From: an uncultured Paracoccus sp.
Lineage (GTDB): Bacteria; Pseudomonadota; Alphaproteobacteria; Rhodobacterales; Rhodobacteraceae
Reading direction: 5' to 3'
DNA length: 15,844 nucleotides
Assembly: GCF_946221145.1 (NCBI RefSeq)
Contig: NZ_CAMIOH010000062.1
Span: forward strand, 1 to 15,844
Shown: piece after piece, positions 1-5,846 of the stretch
How the letters are laid out: the number at the start of each line of letters is the position of its first letter
How positions within the stretch are numbered: the stretch's first letter is position 1
Notes under the pieces: model-generated
Database searches by the model: none
What the model was told of the DNA's origin: nothing
What the model saw: the letters and a program-made list of their open reading frames with translations, nothing else
Translations under genes and position numbers: made by a program

Positions 1-212
1 GCAAGCTTCTGCCAGACGAATCCGGCTTTCGTCCGGGGGGTCCGCCGTTGCATCCTGTGGGAACGGCCGAGGAGGCGAAGTGTTCCGCTGATCATGGTGC
101 TGCCGACATGCGTTCAGACCGTTTCTGCCATCAGTCTGCCGAAGTCACCGGCGACGAACAGCACGCGCGGATCGTGTTCCTGCAGGACTGGCTCGCCCAG
201 CATGCCAAATGA
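1..212 (+). CDS. 3' end of an unrecognised gene (partial)
   Basis: An open frame enters from the left edge (first full codon at base 3) and runs to a TGA at 210-212, giving about 69 C-terminal residues. It contains two cysteines, several histidines and ends in a helix-like segment reading HARIVFLQDWLAQHAK. The stop overlaps the start of the cytochrome gene as ATGA (209-212), the coupling seen between real co-transcribed genes in this window, which is the main reason to believe it. I do not recognise the family. The Cys and His content would suit a periplasmic metal-handling protein, but that is only a guess. Confidence 0.45.
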   Translation, partial: KLLPDESGFRPGGPPLHPVGTAEEAKCSADHGAADMRSDRFCHQSAEVTGDEQHARIVFLQDWLAQHAK

Positions 213-652
213 TGCTCCGGATACCAACCCTCATCGGCCTCACCGCCTCCGCGCTCATCGCCACCTGGATCCTTGTCGGGCTGCGGGCGGATGCGGAGAA
301 TGCCGAGACGATCGCACTGGGCCGCACCATTTACGAGACCCAGTGCGCCGCATGTCATGGCGCGCAGCTTGAGGGGCAGCCGGACTGGCAAATGCCTCTG
401 CCCTCCGGGCGCCTGCCGGCTCCCCCGCACGACGCCACCGGCCACACATGGCATCATCCGGACGACATCCTGTTCCGGATCGTCAAGGAAGGCACCGCCG
501 CCATCGTGGGAGGCGGATACGAGAGCGACATGCCCGGGTTTGCCGATGTCCTCAGCGACGCCGAGATCCGGGCCGTGCTCGCCTACATCAAGAGCACGTG
601 GCCGGAACGCGAGCGGAGCTATCAGGCCGAGACGAGCGCGCGAGGCCGATAG
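209..652 (+). CDS. Small membrane-anchored c-type cytochrome
   Basis: Predicted 147-residue single-haem cytochrome c, an electron carrier acting on the periplasmic side of the membrane. Residues 5-25 form a hydrophobic N-terminal anchor or uncleaved signal. The haem-binding motif is CAACH at 46-50, and Met108 in the sequence SDMPGF is the likely sixth iron ligand. The end of the domain has the usual LSDAEIRAVLAYIKSTWP helix. The length fits a class I cytochrome with one domain. ATG at 209 overlaps the preceding stop as ATGA, and no strong ribosome site is visible, so translational coupling is likely; ATG at 212 is an equally possible start. The electron partner is unknown. Given the neighbourhood it could serve a copper enzyme, but the sequence does not show this. 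Confidence 0.9.
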   Translation: MMLRIPTLIGLTASALIATWILVGLRADAENAETIALGRTIYETQCAACHGAQLEGQPDWQMPLPSGRLPAPPHDATGHTWHHPDDILFRIVKEGTAAIVGGGYESDMPGFADVLSDAEIRAVLAYIKSTWPERERSYQAETSARGR

Positions 653-664
653 ATGGGTGGTCGG

Positions 665-850
665 CGCGGTGTGGCAGGACATCATCCTCCTTGGGGTACG
701 TCATTGTCGAGCTTGTGGCTCACGAAAGGGGCCTCCGTAGAACTCTTCGGTGACACTGCATTCTTCCCGCCCCCAGAAGCCGTGCGCGGGTGCAGCAGGC
801 GCAACCAGTGCCCTCGACGACGTGGACGGCCAGCACGGCTGCAGCCCGTA
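665..850 (-). pseudogene. Decayed DUF411 metal-binding gene fragment
   Basis: Read on the minus strand, this stretch aligns with the intact DUF411 gene at 2284-2751 only if the frame is changed several times. One frame gives VHVVEGTGCACCT (bases 789-827), matching VHVVEGTGCECCS of the intact copy. A second gives SVTEEFYG, matching VTSEERYG. A third gives APFVSHKLDNDVP, matching ALLIRHKMDLGVP. The second frame then returns with MSCHTA (668-679), matching LSCHTG. The distance from the Cys cluster to SCHT is 136 nt against 138 nt in the intact gene, so the breaks are small indels. The 3' half is missing where it meets the cytochrome gene. It is a non-functional relic of a diverged paralogue, not a recent copy. 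Confidence 0.75.
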
Positions 851-907
851 GCGAAGGAGGCCACCTGAGGTGCAGCCCAGCCCAGCGCCAACACCAGGTC
901 ACGTCGA

Positions 908-936
908 CGTGAGACACTTCGCCTATCCGTCTCACG
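908..936. repeat. 8-bp perfect inverted repeat
   Basis: CGTGAGAC at 908-915 and GTCTCACG at 929-936 are exact reverse complements separated by 13 bases. It lies upstream of the L,D-transpeptidase gene and at the expected 5' end of the decayed DUF411 gene. It may be an old operator or a hairpin; no poly-T run follows on either strand. Apart from the DUF411 relic, this repeat and a possible promoter, I see nothing else in the 653-1025 gap. Confidence 0.35.
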
Positions 937-967
937 CAGGCGTTATGGGTCATGATCTCCATTGTTC

Positions 968-995
968 TTGAAGGGCAGCAGTGGGCAGCTAGTAT
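968..995 (+). promoter_or_regulatory. Possible promoter of the first L,D-transpeptidase gene
   Basis: TTGAAG (968-973) and TAGTAT (990-995) are separated by 16 bp and sit about 30 bp before the start at 1026. Read instead with TATCGC as the -10, the spacer becomes 19 bp, as in MerR-type promoters, but no good dyad lies between the boxes. Evidence is sequence resemblance only. Confidence 0.3.
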
Positions 996-1025
996 CGCAA
1001 TGAAAACAATAGCGAAAGGTGGGAC

Positions 1026-1682
1026 ATGACACAGGCAGATCGATCGAGCGGGCGCCGACAGTTCTTGACCGGACTGATGGCCACTGCGCTCGTCCTTCCG
1101 GCCGGACGGAGTTTCGCACAGAATATCGACCCTTATACCGGAATGCCTGTCTACGGTTCCGCCGGAGGGGCGGCCCCCGACCTCGGCGTGTTTCAGGTAG
1201 ACCCGGACGCCGATCAACGCCGCAATCAGTCGTCATTTCGCGCGTGGCATTGGAGCGATTTCTATCCGAGTCTGGGAAAGGGCGTCATCCTTGCTGATGT
1301 GACCTCGCGGGCGCTGCATTACTGGTCTGCCGACGAATCGGTATACTTGTTGTTCCCTACAGCGGTACCCGTATCCGAGGATCTGACCCGCAGAGGAAAG
1401 ACCGAGATCGTCAGAAAAGCGGAAAACCCTCCGTGGACCCCGACCCCGAGCATGCGCGAGAGAGATCCTTCGCTGCCGCAACGCGTCGAAGGAGGCGTGC
1501 CAGAAAATCCGCTGGGCGTCCGCGGCCTTTATCTTTCATGGCCTGCATATCTGATTCACGGAACCCACGACACCCGGAAGATCGGCCGCAAATCGTCGAA
1601 CGGATGCTACGGTCTTTATAACGAGCATGTCCTGAAACTCTACGAGGTCGCCGAGATAGGCACACAGGTCGCGGTCTTCTGA
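1026..1682 (+). CDS. Tat-exported L,D-transpeptidase (YkuD domain)
   Basis: 218-residue predicted periplasmic YkuD-domain enzyme, a family that forms 3-3 peptidoglycan cross-links or attaches proteins to the wall through a catalytic cysteine. A twin-arginine export signal is visible (GRRQFLTG near residues 9-16, then a hydrophobic stretch ending about residue 31). The catalytic region has HGTHD at 178-182 and the nucleophile Cys194 in SSNGCYGLYN. The family norm is S/T-H-G-C-I/V-R; here the residue before Gly is Asn and the usual Arg after Cys is replaced, so activity or substrate may differ. A purine-rich stretch (GAAAGGTGGGA, about 1014-1024) precedes the ATG. It converges with a second transpeptidase gene, with a hairpin between them. 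Confidence 0.85.
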   Translation: MTQADRSSGRRQFLTGLMATALVLPAGRSFAQNIDPYTGMPVYGSAGGAAPDLGVFQVDPDADQRRNQSSFRAWHWSDFYPSLGKGVILADVTSRALHYWSADESVYLLFPTAVPVSEDLTRRGKTEIVRKAENPPWTPTPSMRERDPSLPQRVEGGVPENPLGVRGLYLSWPAYLIHGTHDTRKIGRKSSNGCYGLYNEHVLKLYEVAEIGTQVAVF

Positions 1683-1694
1683 TCTACCATCGAA

Positions 1695-1725
1695 GGGCGG
1701 AGCCGGAGACATCTCCGGCCCGCCC
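1695..1725. terminator. Bidirectional hairpin between convergent genes
   Basis: GGGCGG (1695-1700) pairs with CCGCCC (1720-1725), and inside it GCCGGAG (1702-1708) pairs with CTCCGGC (1713-1719), with one bulged A and a four-base loop. This 13-bp GC stem lies in the 62-bp gap between two convergent transpeptidase genes, where a terminator serving both strands is expected. No clear T-run follows on either side, so intrinsic termination may be weak. Confidence 0.6.
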
Positions 1726-1744
1726 TCACCTACGAGCCATGATA

Positions 1745-2260
1745 TCAGGGGTAAATCATCACCGGCACCCCGAGGCGCAGCATCGCGAAGATATCTTCGA
1801 CCTCGTCGTCGCTGACCGTGATGCAGCCCGCCGTCCAGTCCCGCTTCTGTCTGACCAGACGCTTTCCCTCCGGCCCGCGGCCATGGATCATGATATCACC
1901 GCCCGGATCCAATCCGAACTGCTCCGCAAAAGCTCGGTCCCGCTCATTCGGATAGGAAATCCCCACTGAAAGATGGTATCGACTGCGGGGATTGAAACGG
2001 TCGATGTAATAGAGGCCCTCCGGGGTCTTTCCGTCGCCTTCAAACTGCTTGTGGCCGATGGGCTCGTTTCCCAGTCCGAAGTCATACGATTTCAGGACCG
2101 TCTGCCCGCTGAGCAGGTACATTCGGCGCCGCTCCTTCTGAACGACGACCTGTGTCACCGGAGGCCCCAGGTACCTCTTCAAGACGGGGGGTTGCGTGCC
2201 GCACGCGGCCAGAGCCGCGAGCATCGTGAGCGAAAAATGACGGCGGTTCGGTCGAAGCAT
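1745..2260 (-). CDS. Lipoprotein-type L,D-transpeptidase (YkuD domain)
   Basis: 171-residue predicted periplasmic L,D-transpeptidase. The N-terminus has paired arginines (NRRHFSLT) and a lipobox, LAAC, with Cys20 as the probable lipidated residue, so it is likely membrane-anchored and perhaps Tat-exported. The YkuD core shows the usual GDGKTPEG loop, catalytic-site His126 (IMIHGRG) and nucleophile Cys146 in TAGCITVSDDEV. Like its convergent neighbour it departs from the family SHGC-R signature. ATG at 2260 is chosen; a TTG six bases upstream (2266) is possible. It starts only 23 bp after the DUF411 stop on the same strand, so it is probably the last gene of the Sco-PCuAC-Sco-DUF411 transcription unit, linking wall cross-linking to metal stress. 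Confidence 0.87.
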   Translation of the reverse strand: MLRPNRRHFSLTMLAALAACGTQPPVLKRYLGPPVTQVVVQKERRRMYLLSGQTVLKSYDFGLGNEPIGHKQFEGDGKTPEGLYYIDRFNPRSRYHLSVGISYPNERDRAFAEQFGLDPGGDIMIHGRGPEGKRLVRQKRDWTAGCITVSDDEVEDIFAMLRLGVPVMIYP

Positions 2261-2283
2261 CGGCAATTTATATCATCCGGAGA

Positions 2284-2751
2284 TTATTGCGCGGCGGGGT
2301 AGTGCGAGAACACCTCAACCGAGCCATCCCGCTTAACAAGATTGACGTCGTAGGCTTTACGCTTGTTTTCGGGTCCCATCCCGGGACTGCCATAGGGCAT
2401 TCCGGGAACCGCGAGCCCTGCGGCATCCGGCCTCTCTTTCAGAAGGCGCTCGATGTCGGCCGCGGGGACATGGCCTTCTATGAAATAGCCGTCGATCTCT
2501 CCCGTATGGCACGACAACTGACTGGTCGGGACGCCCAAGTCCATTTTGTGCCGGATCAGAAGAGCACCGTAGCGTTCCTCGGATGTCACCTCGAAGCCGT
2601 TCTGGCGCAGATACTCGGTCCACTGGGAACAGCATTCGCAGCCGGTCCCTTCGACCACATGGACCGTTCCGCGATCGGCGGCCATGGCGGCCGAGGTCGT
2701 CGTCAGCAGGACCGCTACGCCCTGCGTGAAGCGTCGAATACGATCAATCAT
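2284..2751 (-). CDS. DUF411 periplasmic metal-binding protein
   Basis: 155-residue DUF411-family protein, a group found in copper and other metal-resistance loci and presumed to bind metal in the periplasm; its exact function is not established. Residues 1-25 are a Sec-type signal peptide ending AAMA-A. The domain carries GCECC (Cys38, Cys40, Cys41), SCHT (Cys81-His82) and EGHVPA (His94), then a Met- and Gly-rich tail (GMPYGSPGMG) typical of the family. Length and motifs are complete, in contrast to the broken copy at 665-850. Its ATG overlaps the stop of the upstream Sco gene (ATGA, 2748-2751), so the two are co-translated, which suggests it passes on or stores the metal handled by Sco and PCuAC. 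Confidence 0.9.
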   Translation of the reverse strand: MIDRIRRFTQGVAVLLTTTSAAMAADRGTVHVVEGTGCECCSQWTEYLRQNGFEVTSEERYGALLIRHKMDLGVPTSQLSCHTGEIDGYFIEGHVPAADIERLLKERPDAAGLAVPGMPYGSPGMGPENKRKAYDVNLVKRDGSVEVFSHYPAAQ

Positions 2752-3377
2752 GGTTGCTCCTTTTTCATGGCCCGCCGGATCTTGGGAACGGCGAACCTTC
2801 GGTCCTCGTGAAAGTCGATGATGCTGCCAAAGCTTCCGTCGGCCCGGAACAGGAACACACCGGCAGTATGATTCATGGTGTAGTCACCGTTTACGTCCTC
2901 GATGCGCTCTGCCTTCGCGCGGAAGTCGCCAAGAATGCGGGCGACCTCGCCTGGCTCTCCGGTCACACCGACGATGCGCGGATCGAAATAGCCGAGGTAG
3001 TCCGCAAGAACCTCCGGCGTGTCACGCTCGGGGTCCACAGAGATCAGAGCCACGTTGAGGCGGTCGGCGTCTGGCCCCAGCTCCTCCAGCCAGAGCGAGA
3101 TGTCCGAGAGCGTGGTGGGGCAGACGTCGGGGCACCAGGTGAAGCCGAAGAAAACCAGGCTCGGCCTGCCGACCCAGTCCGAGATCGTCACCCGACGGCC
3201 CCGATGGTCCGTGAGCGTGACGTCCATTTCGCCCAGCGGTCGAGGCAGGTTGCGGGTAGGGCTCGCCGGCTGCGCCGCGCCGGGCCCGTCCACTTGCCAC
3301 CAGCCCAGACCCAGCGCGCCGGCGCCGAGTGCCGTGACCGCGCCCGCGCCGAGAAGGAGCCGGCGCGAGAGGCTCAT
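2748..3377 (-). CDS. Sco-family copper chaperone / thiol-disulfide protein (distal copy)
   Basis: 209-residue SCO1/SenC-family protein. Such proteins bind copper through a CxxxC pair and a distant histidine, and deliver it to the CuA site of cytochrome oxidase or act as periplasmic thiol oxidoreductases. Here the motif is CPDVC (Cys82, Cys86) in the thioredoxin-like fold, with His170 as the third ligand; the SVDPERDTPE segment is characteristic. The N-terminus (SRRLLLGAGAVTALGAGALGLG) is a hydrophobic anchor with a twin-arginine start, so Tat-dependent export is possible. ATGA overlaps join it both to the PCuAC gene before it (3374-3377) and to DUF411 after it. A second Sco gene lies two genes upstream; the two copies differ throughout, suggesting separate partners and not recent duplication. 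Confidence 0.92.
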   Translation of the reverse strand: MSLSRRLLLGAGAVTALGAGALGLGWWQVDGPGAAQPASPTRNLPRPLGEMDVTLTDHRGRRVTISDWVGRPSLVFFGFTWCPDVCPTTLSDISLWLEELGPDADRLNVALISVDPERDTPEVLADYLGYFDPRIVGVTGEPGEVARILGDFRAKAERIEDVNGDYTMNHTAGVFLFRADGSFGSIIDFHEDRRFAVPKIRRAMKKEQP

Positions 3378-3832
3378 TCCGCAGGTCCCGTGGCGCCCGG
3401 TCCGAACACATGCACCTCCACCGTGACCTCGCCCGCGGCCTCGAAGGCGAGCGTCAGCGGGAAGGTGGCACCCTCCCGGAGAGGTGTGGCCAGTTCCATC
3501 AGCATGACGTGCATCCCGCCCGGCTCGAGTGTGAGTTCGCCGCTCGCGGGGATCTCGGCCGCCTCCACATGGGCCATCCGGGAGATGCCCTCGGAAAGGG
3601 TGGTCTCGTGCAGCATGGTCATGGTCGAGACCGGCGAGGACAGGCCGATCAGGCGATCGCCCTCGTCGCCGAAGTTGCGGACGGTGAAGTAGGCGGCGCC
3701 CGGCCGCGAGGTACCGATCGAGGCGCGTGCCCAGGCCGCGTCGATCTCAAGGTTGCCCTGCCGGACGGGTTCTGCTTGGGCGAGGCCGGCGGAAAGGCCG
3801 AAGGCAAAAACGGCAATAACAGGGAGCTTCAT
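3374..3832 (-). CDS. PCuAC-type periplasmic copper chaperone
   Basis: 152-residue PCuAC protein (DUF461/CopZ-like periplasmic chaperone). Known members capture Cu(I) in the periplasm and hand it to Sco or directly to the CuA domain of cytochrome oxidase. Residues 1-20 form a signal peptide cleaved after AQA. The family copper motif H-x10-M-x21-H-x-M is exact: His75, Met86, His108, Met110. The frame stays open far upstream of the true start; ATG at 3832 is chosen because it begins the signal peptide and lies 10 bp after the preceding Sco stop. The Sco-PCuAC-Sco order, with an ATGA overlap to the second Sco gene, strongly supports a joint copper relay. Confidence 0.93.
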   Translation of the reverse strand: MKLPVIAVFAFGLSAGLAQAEPVRQGNLEIDAAWARASIGTSRPGAAYFTVRNFGDEGDRLIGLSSPVSTMTMLHETTLSEGISRMAHVEAAEIPASGELTLEPGGMHVMLMELATPLREGATFPLTLAFEAAGEVTVEVHVFGPGATGPAE

Positions 3833-3842
3833 GGTGATGTTC

Positions 3843-4436
3843 CTAGAGGCGGTTCTGGAGGTCGGCAAGGATGTCGGCGGCGGGCGTGCCATAGGTGAAC
3901 TGACGCAGCCAGTCCCCCTCCGGCCCGATGAGGTAAAGCGCGGGGCTGTGCGACATGGAATAGCCGTCGGGCGCGGCGGCATCGTCTTCGCGCGCGTAGT
4001 GAATGCGGAAGCTGTCCGCCGCAGCCCGGGTCTGGTTCGCATCCCCGGCAAGCCCGAGGATGGTGGGATGGAAGGCAGCGGTGAATTCGGCAATACCCAG
4101 CCTGCGGTCGCGCTCGGGGTCGATGGATATGAAGAGCGGCTGCACTTGCGTGGCCTCGTCGCCCAGATCGTCCATGACCTGAGCGACATCGGCCAGCGTC
4201 GTGGGGCAGACGTCGGGGCAATTGGTGAACCCGAAGAAAACCAGAATGTGTTTCCCCCCGAATTCCGTCGGGGTCCGCAGGCGCCCTTCGGCGTCGGGGA
4301 GTGCGAAGGTGGGACGGAACGGGGCCTCGACCACCGGCGCGGGCAAACGGTCTGCAATCAGAAACATCGTCCCGTAGCCCAGCATGGCAATACCCGCCGC
4401 CGCCCAGAGGCTTTTTTGCAGCCGTGTCAATCGCAT
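3843..4436 (-). CDS. Sco-family copper chaperone (promoter-proximal copy)
   Basis: 197-residue SCO1/SenC-family protein, membrane-anchored by a hydrophobic segment at about residues 9-28. The copper/redox motif is CPDVC (Cys73, Cys77) with His163 in SMSHSPALYLIGPEG. ATG at 4436 is preferred over the GTG at 4448: the predicted transcription start of the upstream MerR-type promoter falls near 4458, which would leave only about 10 nt of leader before the GTG, and AGGAG lies 11 nt before the ATG. It is the first gene of the five-gene run on this strand. Function as a copper deliverer is inferred from motif and neighbours; a thiol-reductase role for its partner Sco or oxidase is the alternative. 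Confidence 0.92.
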   Translation of the reverse strand: MRLTRLQKSLWAAAGIAMLGYGTMFLIADRLPAPVVEAPFRPTFALPDAEGRLRTPTEFGGKHILVFFGFTNCPDVCPTTLADVAQVMDDLGDEATQVQPLFISIDPERDRRLGIAEFTAAFHPTILGLAGDANQTRAAADSFRIHYAREDDAAAPDGYSMSHSPALYLIGPEGDWLRQFTYGTPAADILADLQNRL

Positions 4437-4464
4437 CCGATCCGTCACTCCTCTTCTTGCGTCC

Positions 4465-4495
4465 TCCCTAAAGCCTCCAGTGACTTGAGGTTCAA
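4465..4495 (-). promoter_or_regulatory. MerR-family (CueR-like) promoter/operator for the Sco-PCuAC operon
   Basis: On the minus strand the -35 is TTGAAC (4495-4490), then a 19-bp spacer, then TAGGGA (4470-4465). An over-long 19-20 bp spacer is the hallmark of promoters activated by MerR regulators. Inside lies a 21-nt dyad (4472-4492) centred on G4482 with 8 of 10 pairs complementary: CCTC-x-AGT, G, ACT-x-GAGG. The distance from the -35 to the dyad centre equals that of the E. coli copA promoter bound by CueR. The predicted start near 4458 precedes the first Sco gene. The regulator could be the MerR protein at 12141 or a CueR-type protein elsewhere. Confidence 0.65.
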
Positions 4496-4664
4496 GAGCG
4501 AACTCCTGTCGTCACACAACGGTGAGCCGTCGGCGGAGCAGAACGCTGCGCAGAAAGCTCATGTTCACGGCGACGATTGTGTCAGCGACAAGCGCGCGGA
4601 TTGCGCCCGGCAAAAGCCGGTGTGCCGGATCTCGCCATGATCCGACGCCGGGGAATGGTCCGGG

Positions 4665-5846
4665 TCACACCTTGATCAGCGCCGCCGTCGCGTACATGAA
4701 GGCGAGCCCGCCAAGAAATCCGCCAAGAACGGCGGGGGAAAACAGTGCCGCTTGCCGGTCGCTGTTCTGACGCATCAGGTAGGCGCTGACCTCGACCATG
4801 ACCTGCAGGATCGCACCGGCCCCGACCGCCAGCGCCAAGGCCGACCATTGCGGCGCATAGGCCAGACTGCCCGTCCACATTCCCAGCACGGCCGGGCCGC
4901 CAGCCAGAAGCGTCAGGGCTGCGAAGGTCCAGAGCGGCGGTCGAATCCGCAGCATCGGCGCTGCAATGCCGATCCCCTCGGTCACATTGTGCAGCGCAAA
5001 GCCGAGGACGAGGAACGTGCCAAGCCCCGCCGATCCGGCGGCAAAGGCGCCCCCGATCGCCAGCCCCTCGCCAAAGTTGTGCAACCCGATCCCGAGGGCG
5101 ATGTAGAAGGCGAGCGCCAGACCCTCCGGTTGGCCGCGCCAGCGTCCGATCGCCATCAGCAGCAGAAAGCACGCCAAGGCCGTCAGCCAGACCATGGCCG
5201 AGCCTTGGAACAATGCGGCGGCTCCGGCTGAAAGCTCCAGCGCCTCTAAGGTCATGTCGATGAGCAGGAAGGCCAGCAGCCCGACGGTCAGCGCGAGCAG
5301 GAAGTTCATCCCGGTCCGCCCGACACCGCGCATCGCCGGATAGAACATCAGGCCGAGCGCCACGGGCAACAGGCCGACAATCGCCCCGACCAGCGCCTGA
5401 ATGCGCAGCTGGCCCGCCGTGGCCTTCGGCGTCGGCACGGCTACGGCGATTTCATGTTCAAACGCCGTGCCGGTGTTGGACAGCAGCGCCACACGATGCG
5501 CCTCACCCAGCACCCATGGGTAAGGGATGCGAACCCAGACGGCAGTGCCACGCGCGACGGCCCCCGGAGGGGCCTGCGTGAACGTCCAATAGGCATCGTC
5601 GACGGCAACCTGCGCAATCTGCATGGCCTCTGAACCGCCCGCGCGCACCAGAATCTGGATGCCGGTCTCGTCCAGAATCGTCCGCTCCACCGTCAGCGCC
5701 TCGACCGGAGGCGCGCCATTGTTGAAACTGCGGAGGGGATCGAGCGACGCGATCCAGACGAAGGCGCCAAGCATGACCGCCAGCGGCACAAACAGAAGCA
5801 GCAGCCGGATCATTGCGGGGCGGGTGGGTTGGCTCTGGTCGCTCAT
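4665..5846 (-). CDS. ZIP-family divalent metal transporter with N-terminal periplasmic domain
   Basis: 393-residue membrane protein. Residues 13-33 are a first membrane segment, about 40-145 form a soluble beta-rich domain likely in the periplasm, and 146-393 contain about eight hydrophobic helices. Two metal-site helices carry HNFGEG (256-261) and HNVTEG (286-291), matching the HNxPEG-type motifs of ZIP transporters, which move Zn, Mn, Fe or similar ions. The extra N-terminal domain is not standard for small bacterial ZIPs. ATG at 5846 overlaps the multicopper oxidase stop (ATGA, 5843-5846); the frame is open further upstream inside the oxidase gene but that part is shadow. Co-expression with the oxidase behind an MntR-like box favours manganese as a substrate, by inference only. 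Transport direction cannot be told. Confidence 0.85.
   Translation of the reverse strand: MSDQSQPTRPAMIRLLLLFVPLAVMLGAFVWIASLDPLRSFNNGAPPVEALTVERTILDETGIQILVRAGGSEAMQIAQVAVDDAYWTFTQAPPGAVARGTAVWVRIPYPWVLGEAHRVALLSNTGTAFEHEIAVAVPTPKATAGQLRIQALVGAIVGLLPVALGLMFYPAMRGVGRTGMNFLLALTVGLLAFLLIDMTLEALELSAGAAALFQGSAMVWLTALACFLLLMAIGRWRGQPEGLALAFYIALGIGLHNFGEGLAIGGAFAAGSAGLGTFLVLGFALHNVTEGIGIAAPMLRIRPPLWTFAALTLLAGGPAVLGMWTGSLAYAPQWSALALAVGAGAILQVMVEVSAYLMRQNSDRQAALFSPAVLGGFLGGLAFMYATAALIKV

Noticed and set aside
3833..4357. Long upstream extension of the PCuAC frame
   Set aside because: It overlaps the Sco gene completely in another frame and lacks family resemblance; the signal peptide begins at 3832.
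4607..4620. CCGGC-AAAA-GCCGG hairpin downstream of the ZIP gene as a terminator
   Set aside because: Only a 5-bp stem with no T-run on the minus strand; chance occurrence is likely in GC-rich sequence.
4522..4664. Small frame after the ZIP stop ending in MSFLRSVLLRRRLTVV, in the same frame as ZIP
   Set aside because: Frames of this length are common by chance in such GC-rich DNA; no start site, conserved motif or readthrough signal is visible.
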